From an uncultured Arenimonas sp. (lineage in GTDB: Bacteria; Pseudomonadota; Gammaproteobacteria; Xanthomonadales; Xanthomonadaceae), in the NCBI GenBank assembly GCA_946480565.1, contig CAMLKR010000020.1:1-23521 (forward strand): a stretch of DNA of 23,521 nucleotides, written 5' to 3'. Of this stretch, positions 17,566 to 23,521 are shown one piece after another; position 1 is the stretch's first letter; the number at the start of each line of letters is the position of its first letter. Made by a program: the position numbers and the translations under genes. The notes under the pieces are model-generated. The model was not told the origin of the DNA and did no database searches. It was given only the letters and a program-made list of their open reading frames with translations.

Positions 17566-18066
17566 TCAGCGCGCGCGGGCGCGTGGACCGGACTTGCCGG
17601 CGGCCTTGCCCTTGGCGGGCGGCGCCGCGCTGCCGCCGCCCAGCCCCTGTTGGAACGATTTCCACAGCTCCATGTTGCGTTCGGCCAGCTGGTTGAGCAG
17701 GGCCCAGGGCGCCTGGCCGACCAGGCTGCCGACGGTGCCGCGGAACTGCTGCTGCTGGTCGAGGAAGAACTGCAGGCTGCGCTCGAGGAAGTTGCCCATG
17801 ATCCCCTGCAGCGAATCGCCGCGGAAACGGATCACCTGGGTCAGCAGTTCGGTGGTGAAGATCGGCTGCCCGTGCTCCTCGTGCTCGGCGATGATCTGCA
17901 TCAGCACGGTGCGGGTGAGGTCGTTGCCGGTCCGGGCGTCGCGCACGGTGAACTCTTCGCGGTCCACGATCAGCTGGCGCACGTCTTCGAGGGTGATGTA
18001 ACTGGATATCTCGGTGTCGTACAGCCGGCGGTTCGGGTACTTCTTGATGATGCGGACTTGCGACAT
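17566..18066 (-). CDS. phaR: Polyhydroxyalkanoate synthesis repressor PhaR
   Basis: A cytoplasmic DNA- and PHB-granule-binding regulator that in studied bacteria represses phasin genes until polymer appears. The 166 residues start MSQVRIIKKYPNRRLYDTE, the highly conserved N-terminal DNA-binding segment (PHB_acc_N, about 4-64). The PHB_acc part follows with HGQPIFTTELLTQVIRFRG and GIMGNFLERSLQFFLDQQQQF. A basic Gly/Ala/Lys/Arg tail ends the protein. The start is the ATG at 18064-18066; the frame is open 36 codons further up but that part is not PhaR-like. It precedes phaB by 9 bp. Confidence 0.95.
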   Translation of the reverse strand: MSQVRIIKKYPNRRLYDTEISSYITLEDVRQLIVDREEFTVRDARTGNDLTRTVLMQIIAEHEEHGQPIFTTELLTQVIRFRGDSLQGIMGNFLERSLQFFLDQQQQFRGTVGSLVGQAPWALLNQLAERNMELWKSFQQGLGGGSAAPPAKGKAAGKSGPRARAR

Positions 18067-18170
18067 GAAGGGCACCGGAAGTTCGCGCCGCGGCGGCGAC
18101 GGTTGGGCCCCGAAGCATCCTCCAGCCCGGGGGCGCGCGCAAGCGACCGGGAGCGCCCGCGCGCCGGCCT

Positions 18171-19064
18171 TCACGCGCCAGCGACAACGGCGCTAACGGC
18201 GCGGCCCGGGACCCGCGGAATCCGCGCCGGATCGAACCGTTCGAGCGCGCGCGGCAAGGCGGCTTCCGGTGCGCCGGCGCGCGGAAGCGCCGCGGCGTCC
18301 TGGCCCAGGAATGACCACGCCGCCGACAGCGCCGGCCAGGGATCGGTGGCATCCACCGGCAGCGCCTGCAGCGATTTGCCGAGCTTGTGGCCGGCGTCGT
18401 CCAGCGCCAGCGGCAGGTGCAGGTAGGTCGGCGTGCGCAGGCCGAGCCGCTGCTGCAGCAGGATCTGGCGCGGCGTCGAATCCAGCAGGTCGGCGCCCCG
18501 CACCACCTGGGTGATGCCCTGGGCGGCGTCGTCCACCACCACGGCGAGCTGGTAGGCCCAGTAGCCGTCGGCGCGCCGCAGCACTACGTCGCCCACCTCC
18601 CGGCCCAGGTCCTGCGCGAACCAGCCCTGCAGGCCGTCCTCGAAGCCCAGCGGCCCGTCCGGCACCCGCAGCCGTATGGCCGGCGGCCGGTCGGTCGCCC
18701 GGTCGACGCAGCGTCGGTGGATGCCGCCGACGGCTTCGAGTTCGCTGCGGCTGCACCGGCACTCGAAGGCCTCGCCCGCATCGAGCAGCCGCTGCAGCGC
18801 CTGCGCATAGATTGCGCCGCGATCGCTCTGGCGCAGCACCGGTCCGTCCGGCGTCATGCCGAACCCCTGCAGGGTCCGCAGCTGTCCTTCAGCGGCGCCG
18901 GGAACTTCACGCGGCGGGTCGAGGTCTTCGATGCGCACGAGCCAGTCGCCGCCCGCGCGGCGCGCCATCATCCAGCTGCCCAGGGCCGCGACCAGCGAGC
19001 CGAAGTGCAGGGGGCCGGTGGGCGAGGGCGCGAAACGGCCGCGGGGTCGGGGGTCTGGGCTCAT
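18171..19064 (-). CDS. gluQ: Glutamyl-Q tRNA(Asp) synthetase
   Basis: A truncated class I glutamyl-tRNA synthetase paralogue, lacking the anticodon-binding domain, that attaches glutamate to queuosine at position 34 of tRNA-Asp. The 297 residues match the family (E. coli YadB about 300). It has FAPSPTGPLHFGSL (11-24) with the HIGH-like element, RIEDLDPPR (44-52), and a KLGKS version of KMSKS. The zinc site shows Cys102, Cys104 and Cys119, with His116 where E. coli has Tyr112. The ATG at 19062-19064 lies directly beside the -35 of the divergent htpX promoter. The 104-bp gap to phaR shows no clear terminator. Confidence 0.95.
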   Translation of the reverse strand: MSPDPRPRGRFAPSPTGPLHFGSLVAALGSWMMARRAGGDWLVRIEDLDPPREVPGAAEGQLRTLQGFGMTPDGPVLRQSDRGAIYAQALQRLLDAGEAFECRCSRSELEAVGGIHRRCVDRATDRPPAIRLRVPDGPLGFEDGLQGWFAQDLGREVGDVVLRRADGYWAYQLAVVVDDAAQGITQVVRGADLLDSTPRQILLQQRLGLRTPTYLHLPLALDDAGHKLGKSLQALPVDATDPWPALSAAWSFLGQDAAALPRAGAPEAALPRALERFDPARIPRVPGRAVSAVVAGA

Positions 19065-19069
19065 GGCGA

Positions 19070-19099
19070 CTTGAAATTAACAGGCCCAGCGTACATTTA
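19070..19099 (+). promoter_or_regulatory. Sigma-32 (heat-shock) promoter of htpX
   Basis: CTTGAA (19070-19075), a 15-bp spacer, and GTACATTTA (19091-19099) match the RpoH consensus CTTGAA-N13..15-CCCCATTTA, the last six bases fully. The predicted start near 19106 gives a leader of about 45 bases. E. coli htpX is known to be heat-induced through sigma-32. Confidence 0.7.
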
Positions 19100-19151
19100 A
19101 GCCCAGGGCGTGCGACAGCCCGCTCCCCACGAAACCACGGACCCGACCCCC

Positions 19152-20051
19152 ATGTTCAAGCGAATCGCCCTGTTCCTCGCCACCAACTTCGCCGTGATGG
19201 TGCTGCTCGGCATCGTGCTGAGCGTGCTGCAGAACGTGTTCGGCGTCACCCTGGGCAACAACGGCGTGCTGCTGGTGTTCGCCGCCGTCTTCGGCTTCGG
19301 CGGCTCGCTGTTCTCGCTGGCCATCTCCAAGTGGGTGGCCAAGCGCACCACCGGCATGCACCTGATCGAGCAGCCCCGCAACGAGGCCGAGGCCTGGCTT
19401 TACGGCACCGTGCAACGCCAGGCCCAGGCCGCCGGCATCAGGATGCCCGAGGTCGGCATCTACGACGCGCCCGAGATCAACGCCTTCGCCACCGGCCCCA
19501 GCCGCAACAATTCGCTGGTGGCGGTGTCCACCGGCCTGCTGCGGGCGATGAACCGCGACGAGGCCGAGGCGGTGCTCGCGCACGAGGTCAGCCACGTCGC
19601 CAACGGCGACATGGTGACCATGGCCCTGATCCAGGGTGTACTCAACACCTTCGTCATCTTCCTGGCGCGCGTGGTCGGCCGCATCATCGATTCGGCCATC
19701 AGCGGCAACCGCGAGGGCGGCGGCCTGGCCTATTACGCCATCGTCTTCGTGCTCGACATCGTGTTCGGCCTGTTCGCGTCGGTGATCGCCATGTGGTTCA
19801 GCCGCTGGCGCGAGTTCCGCGCCGATGCCGGCGGCGCCAGCCTGGCCGGCCGCGAGAAGATGATCGCCGCCCTGCAGAAGCTGGCCAGCACCTACGGCCA
19901 GAGCACCCTGCCCAGCCAGGTGCGCGCCTTCGGAATCTCCGGCAGCGTCGGCGGCGGCCTCAAGCGCCTGTTCATGAGCCACCCGCCGCTGGCCGAGCGC
20001 ATCCAGGCCCTGCGCGACGCCCCGGCGCAGGCCGCCACCGTCCGCGGTTGA
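19152..20051 (+). CDS. htpX: Membrane metalloprotease HtpX
   Basis: A zinc-dependent inner-membrane protease (M48B) that degrades misfolded membrane proteins together with FtsH. It has 299 residues (E. coli 293). There are two N-terminal helices (about 5-27 and 38-58), the catalytic HEVSH (144-148) in [13 protein letters not shown], two further helices (about 157-177 and 195-216), and the third zinc ligand Glu221 in REFRAD. The start is the ATG at 19152 ([16 protein letters not shown]), as in relatives. An upstream in-frame ATG at 19110 would add a hydrophilic stretch before the first helix and is less likely. It stands alone, divergent from gluQ and ending at a strong terminator. Confidence 0.97.
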   Translation: MFKRIALFLATNFAVMVLLGIVLSVLQNVFGVTLGNNGVLLVFAAVFGFGGSLFSLAISKWVAKRTTGMHLIEQPRNEAEAWLYGTVQRQAQAAGIRMPEVGIYDAPEINAFATGPSRNNSLVAVSTGLLRAMNRDEAEAVLAHEVSHVANGDMVTMALIQGVLNTFVIFLARVVGRIIDSAISGNREGGGLAYYAIVFVLDIVFGLFASVIAMWFSRWREFRADAGGASLAGREKMIAALQKLASTYGQSTLPSQVRAFGISGSVGGGLKRLFMSHPPLAERIQALRDAPAQAATVRG

Positions 20052-20065
20052 TCCGCGCGAGGCAG

Positions 20066-20104
20066 AAAAACGGAAGCCCGCCGAAAGGCGGGCTTCCTGT
20101 TTGT
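20066..20104. terminator. Bidirectional terminator between htpX and fimX
   Basis: An 11-bp perfect stem GGAAGCCCGCC / GGCGGGCTTCC (20072-20082 with 20087-20097) with a GAAA tetraloop. On the minus strand GTTTTTC follows, a good terminator for fimX. On the plus strand TGTTTG follows, serving htpX. The two genes converge here. Confidence 0.92.
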
Positions 20105-20118
20105 GGTGCCGCGGGACC

Positions 20119-22194
20119 TCAACCGAAGTCGTAGTTCATCGCGGGGCCGGCGGCGGCGAGGAAGTTGCCCTCGACGAAGTCCATGCCCATTCCGAACAGC
20201 ACGCTCATCGTGGTGGCGTCGGACACGAATTCGGCCACCGTCAGCTTGCCGGCGGCGTGGGCCTTGTTGACCATCTCGCGCACCTGCTTCTGAACCTCGG
20301 CGTTCTTGCCGAGCTCGGTGATGAAGCCGCGGTCGATCTTCAGGATGGCCGGGTCGAAGTGGCTGAGCATCTGGAACGAGTTCAGGCCCGAGCCGAACTG
20401 TTCCAGCGCGATCCGGCAACCCACCGCCGACACCGACTTCTGGAACGACTGCACGGCCTTGAGGTGGGTGAAGACCTTCGACTCCGGGATCTGCAGCACC
20501 AGCCGGTCGCCGGGCACGTCGCAGGCCGCCAGCTGTTCGCCGATGAAGGCGTCCAGGCCGCCCTCGGTCAGCGAGGCCGGGGTGACCTTGACGAACAGGT
20601 TGGTGTGCTTGCCGGCCTTCATGCGTTCGGCGATCACCTCGATGGCGTGCTTGACCACCCACCGGTCGATGTCGTCCAGCAGGCCGTGTTCCTCGGCGAT
20701 GGACAGGTAGGTCATCGGCGGGATGATCTCGCCGCCGGGCCCCTTCATGCGCAGGTAGACGTCGTAGTTCTCTTCCTCGGCGCCGGTCAGGCTGATGATC
20801 GGCTGGTAGTGCAGCACGAACTGGTCGCCGCTGAGCGCCTCGCGGATGCGCTCGACCCAAGCCTGGATGCGCTCTTCCTCGGCGCGGTCGCGCGCGGCCG
20901 GGTCGAAGATCTCGATGCGGTTGCCGCCCATGCCGACGCAGGAGGCCAGGCACTGGCTGGACTTGCCCATCACCTGCGAGACGCTGGCGACGCGCTCGCC
21001 GATCTGCACGCCGCCGATGCTGACGCCCAGGTTCACCGAGCGGTCGCCGACCTCGAGGATGTGGCCGTGGAAGGCGTCGCGGATGCGCTCGGCCTGGGCC
21101 TGGCTGTGCTTGTGGTCGTGCGCGAGGCACAGCACCACGAAGCTGTGGTCGCTCAGGCGCGCGGCCAGGGTGTTTTCGTCCAGCGCCGACTGCAGGCGCT
21201 CGGCGATGCCCTTGATCAGGTCGTCGGCGTGCGCCAGTCCGATCTCGCCCAGCAGGTTTTCGTAGTGGTCCGGTTCCACCAGCAGGAAGGCCTGCTGGCC
21301 CTTGCCGTCGGCCGCGCGCGCCACCGCGGCCTCCAGCTCGGTCATGAAATGCTGGCGGTTGAACAGGCCGGTCAGGGTGTCGCGCTGGCGCAGGGTGTCC
21401 AGCTCCTTCACCATCTCGGCGTCCACCGTCTGCTGGCGGAAGACGATCTGCAGGCAGGCCTCGCCTTCGTAGGTGGCCGGGGTGAACTCCATCACCGCGT
21501 CGAAGGTGCTGCCGTCGGCGCGCTGCGCCTGCAGCTCCAGCTGCCGCGGAGGCGCTTCGCCCTTGGTCAGCTTCTTGAGCACCTGCTTGAAGGTGTCGGC
21601 GTGCTGGGGCGCGATCAGGTCGAGCACCGACAGGCCTTCGATCTCGTCGAAGCCCTCGAAGCCGAACATCTCCAGGTAGGCGTCGTTGGCGCGGATGTGC
21701 ATGCCCTCGTGCACGTAGGCGATCGGGTCGCGCGACGAGGCGATCAGCGCGTCGCAGCGGCGTTCGGTCTCGCGCAGCGAAGCTTCCAGGTGGCGCAGGC
21801 CGCGGCGGGCCAGCAGGGCGGCGAACTCGCTGCGCACCACCGCCTGCACGTGGCCGGCATGGTTGCGCAGGGCGACGTCGCGGGTGCCCGCGGCCAGCGC
21901 GGCCAGCGCGGTCTTCTCGTCGAGCGTATGCGTGGAGGCCAGCACCGGGATGTCCTTGCCGGTGGCATTGACGCGCTCGACCACGGTGGCCAGCGGCAGG
22001 TATTTGGCCTCGAACGCGGCCAGCACCAGGTCGATGCTCTGGCTGGCGAGCAGCTGGACCAGTTCGTCCTCGGATTCCGGACGCTGCGGGCGCACGGCCA
22101 TGCCGCCATTGCGCAGATGGCTGATGAGCTGTTCAGCGTCCTCGAGGCGGTCTTCCACCAGGAGCAAGCGGATCACGGCGTCCTGCTGTGCCAT
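20119..22194 (-). CDS. fimX: FimX-type degenerate REC-PAS-GGDEF-EAL protein
   Basis: A 691-residue protein, the length I recall for Pseudomonas FimX. The order is receiver (about 8-125), PAS (about 140-255, with DPIAYVHEGMHIRANDAYLEMFG), GGDEF (about 268-430) and EAL (about 445-685). All three signalling sites are degenerate. The receiver has Ala60 where the phosphorylated Asp should be. GGDEF reads SDHSF (348-352). EAL reads DVY (478-480), and the later DDFG reads EQFG. It should neither make nor cleave c-di-GMP but bind it in the EAL pocket. In Pseudomonas and Xanthomonas FimX works with PilZ and PilB in type IV pilus assembly and twitching. The ATG has AAAGGAG nine bases upstream. It follows epmB by 78 bp. 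Confidence 0.9.
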   Translation of the reverse strand: MAQQDAVIRLLLVEDRLEDAEQLISHLRNGGMAVRPQRPESEDELVQLLASQSIDLVLAAFEAKYLPLATVVERVNATGKDIPVLASTHTLDEKTALAALAAGTRDVALRNHAGHVQAVVRSEFAALLARRGLRHLEASLRETERRCDALIASSRDPIAYVHEGMHIRANDAYLEMFGFEGFDEIEGLSVLDLIAPQHADTFKQVLKKLTKGEAPPRQLELQAQRADGSTFDAVMEFTPATYEGEACLQIVFRQQTVDAEMVKELDTLRQRDTLTGLFNRQHFMTELEAAVARAADGKGQQAFLLVEPDHYENLLGEIGLAHADDLIKGIAERLQSALDENTLAARLSDHSFVVLCLAHDHKHSQAQAERIRDAFHGHILEVGDRSVNLGVSIGGVQIGERVASVSQVMGKSSQCLASCVGMGGNRIEIFDPAARDRAEEERIQAWVERIREALSGDQFVLHYQPIISLTGAEEENYDVYLRMKGPGGEIIPPMTYLSIAEEHGLLDDIDRWVVKHAIEVIAERMKAGKHTNLFVKVTPASLTEGGLDAFIGEQLAACDVPGDRLVLQIPESKVFTHLKAVQSFQKSVSAVGCRIALEQFGSGLNSFQMLSHFDPAILKIDRGFITELGKNAEVQKQVREMVNKAHAAGKLTVAEFVSDATTMSVLFGMGMDFVEGNFLAAAGPAMNYDFG

Positions 22195-22272
22195 CCAGAG
22201 GTACTCCTTTACGTATCAAGGGCTTGCACGGGGGGATTGAGACAATACCAGAATGTCCGCCGGTCAACACCA

Positions 22273-23295
22273 CTACAGGGGCAGTTTGGCGGGCGCACCG
22301 GCCACTTCCCGGACCAGCCGGGGCACCAGGTAGCCGGGCAGCCGGGCCGCGAGTCCGGCGTGCAGGGCCCGGGCCCGGTCGTCGGAGACCTCGAAATGGG
22401 CGGTCCCGGCCACCCGGTCCAGCTGGTGCAGGTAATAGGGCAGGACCCCGGCCTCGAACAGCCGTTCCGACAGCTCGGCGAGGACGGCGGCATCGTCGTT
22501 GACCCCGCGCAGCAGCACGGCCTGGTTGAGCAGGGTGGCGCCGGCGCCGCGCAGGTCGGCCAGGGCCCGGGCCACGGGAGCGTCAATCTCGCGGGCGTGG
22601 TTGGCATGGATCACGACCACCACCTGCTGGGGCAGGCCCGCGAGCCAGGCCAGCAGTTCGGCATCCACCCGTTCGGGCAGGACCACCGGCAGGCGGGTGT
22701 GCAGGCGCAGGCGCCGGACCTGGGGCAGGGCGGCCAGGCCGCGGGTGAACTCCGCCAGCTTGGTGGTGGCCAGGGACAGCGGGTCGCCGCCCGACAGCAG
22801 CACTTCGTGCACGCCCGGATCGCCTGCCAGGTAGTCCAGGGCCTCGCGCCACTGGTTGGCCGCGGCGGTTTCCTCTCCGTAGGGGAAATGACGCCGGAAA
22901 CAGTAGCGGCAGTGAACGGCGCAGCTGCCGGTGGCCACCAGCAGGGCCCGTCCCTCGTACTTGTGGATGATGCCGGTGCCGCCCCTGGCATCGCGGTCGC
23001 CGACGGCGTCCAGCCCGAAGCCCGGCACCACGCGGTCCTCGTCGTCGATCGGCAGCACCTGGCGCAGCAGCGGGTCGGCCGGATCGCCCGGGCGCATGCG
23101 CGCCGCGAATCCGCGCGGCACGCGCAGCGGGAACTGCGCGGCCGCCTGGTCGGACAGCCGCGAGGCCAGCTCCGGAAGGCCCAGCAGGTCCAGCAGTTTG
23201 CGGGGGTCGCGGATGGCGTCGCGCCAAAGCGCCTGCCACCGGGCGGTGGCCGGTGCGGTGTTCAGCTGCGGAGGATGGGGCTGGGCGGTTATCAT
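22273..23295 (-). CDS. epmB: EF-P beta-lysylation protein (lysine 2,3-aminomutase type)
   Basis: A radical-SAM, PLP enzyme that turns (S)-alpha-lysine into (R)-beta-lysine, which EpmA attaches to EF-P. With the ATG at 23293-23295 (MITAQPHPPQ) it has 340 residues (E. coli 342). The iron-sulfur cysteines are Cys125, Cys129 and Cys132 in CAVHCRYCFRRHFPYG. LLSGGDPLS is the SAM motif, and Lys337 in the final AKLPL matches the PLP lysine region. The frame is open 29 codons further upstream, across the likely promoter region; those residues are not family-like. It is divergent from efp, its substrate's gene, an arrangement common in gammaproteobacteria. Confidence 0.96.
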   Translation of the reverse strand: MITAQPHPPQLNTAPATARWQALWRDAIRDPRKLLDLLGLPELASRLSDQAAAQFPLRVPRGFAARMRPGDPADPLLRQVLPIDDEDRVVPGFGLDAVGDRDARGGTGIIHKYEGRALLVATGSCAVHCRYCFRRHFPYGEETAAANQWREALDYLAGDPGVHEVLLSGGDPLSLATTKLAEFTRGLAALPQVRRLRLHTRLPVVLPERVDAELLAWLAGLPQQVVVVIHANHAREIDAPVARALADLRGAGATLLNQAVLLRGVNDDAAVLAELSERLFEAGVLPYYLHQLDRVAGTAHFEVSDDRARALHAGLAARLPGYLVPRLVREVAGAPAKLPL

Positions 23296-23302
23296 GTCGG
23301 GC

Positions 23303-23343
23303 TTGAACCGGACCCCGCGGGTCCCGATACGGTCACCATTGTA
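23303..23343. promoter_or_regulatory. Divergent epmB/efp promoter region with palindrome
   Basis: For epmB (minus), TACAAT (23343-23338) is 5 of 6 to the -10 consensus and would give a leader of about 36 bases; no good -35 is visible. For efp (plus), TTGAAC (23303-23308) and a weak GATACG (23326-23331) stand 17 bp apart. A perfect inverted repeat GGACCC-CGC-GGGTCC (23310-23324) lies inside that spacer. Promoter use is uncertain. Confidence 0.35.
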
Positions 23344-23397
23344 GCCGCAGCCGCCCCCTGAACCGGCGGCACGGCCTTCCACCCAGGAGCAGCACGC

Positions 23398-23521
23398 ATG
23401 GCCAGCTATGGCATGAACGACGTCAAGAACGGCATGAAGATCATCGTCAACAACGAGCCGTGCGTGATCACCGACACCGAGTACGTCAAGCCGGGCAAGG
23501 GCCAGGCCTTCACCCGGGTGA
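23398..23521 (+). CDS. efp: Elongation factor P (3' end outside window)
   Basis: The first 41 codons of EF-P, which rescues ribosomes stalled at polyproline. The sequence [12 protein letters not shown] and then KPGKGQAF is the conserved N-terminal KOW-like domain. Lys34 in KPGKGQ is the residue that EpmA and EpmB modify with beta-lysine in E. coli, so the site is kept here. An AGGAG ribosome site lies eight bases before the ATG. The gene runs off the window. Confidence 0.97.
   Translation, partial: MASYGMNDVKNGMKIIVNNEPCVITDTEYVKPGKGQAFTRV

Noticed and set aside
22195..22272. Promoter for fimX in the epmB-fimX gap
   Set aside because: TTGACC is present on the minus strand but no -10-like hexamer lies 16-18 bp downstream, so it is not listed as a feature.
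20101..23361. A 1086-codon open frame on the plus strand opposite fimX and epmB
   Set aside because: It is antisense to two clearly recognisable genes and has the Gln/His/Val/Ala/Gly-rich low-complexity composition of shadow frames in GC-rich DNA, with no domain.

Overview
This 23.5-kb window is dense, GC-rich chromosome that looks like a gammaproteobacterium of the Xanthomonadales (Lysobacter/Luteimonas/Xanthomonas-like). That placement rests on the thrABC operon with a threonine-rich leader peptide, a FimX-type protein, a GluQRS, divergent epmB/efp, a TPR-bearing Ser/Thr kinase, and heavy use of 4-bp start/stop overlaps. It is an inference from gene content and base composition, not from a marker gene. 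Apart from a possible acquired or lineage-specific pair (DUF6522-like protein and truncated haemoglobin) I see no mobile element, phage, CRISPR array or large repeat. Most of the window is core metabolism.

Layout. (1) 2-2698 (+): 3' part of a membrane-anchored Ser/Thr kinase with C-terminal TPRs. (2) 7779 down to 2726 (-): tRNA-Arg(CCU), then a tight run of amaB-like aldehyde dehydrogenase, a DUF4190 membrane protein, pyrD, murB and an EamA transporter, with gaps of 9, 11, -4 and -4 bp. (3) 12739 down to 7819 (-): the threonine operon thrL-thrA-thrB-thrC. It has a previously unlisted 25-codon leader (thrL), a three-state attenuator fold and a promoter whose predicted start falls on the thrL ATG. 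(4) 12736-13514: a small DUF6522-like gene (-) divergent from a group III truncated haemoglobin (+), with an FNR-like palindrome between them. (5) A bidirectional terminator, tRNA-Ala(CGC) and rnd (all reading -). (6) 14877-16811 (+): a lipoprotein with a sulfatase-modifying-factor (FGE-like) domain. (7) 19064 down to 16816 (-): gluQRS, phaR, phaB. (8) 19152-20051 (+): htpX with a convincing sigma-32 promoter. (9) 23295 down to 20119 (-): epmB then fimX. (10) 23398 to the end (+): start of efp.

How the genes work together. ThrA, ThrB and ThrC make threonine from aspartate under control of the Thr/Ile-rich leader. EpmB supplies (R)-beta-lysine for modification of Lys34 of the divergently encoded EF-P; EpmA is not in the window. 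PhaB and PhaR belong to polyhydroxybutyrate metabolism, but the synthase is elsewhere. FimX is expected to be a catalytically dead c-di-GMP receptor for type IV pili. The most interesting signals are regulatory: the possibly leaderless thrL, the attenuator without a U-tract, the FNR-like site, and the heat-shock promoter. I did not find a convincing new multi-gene system.
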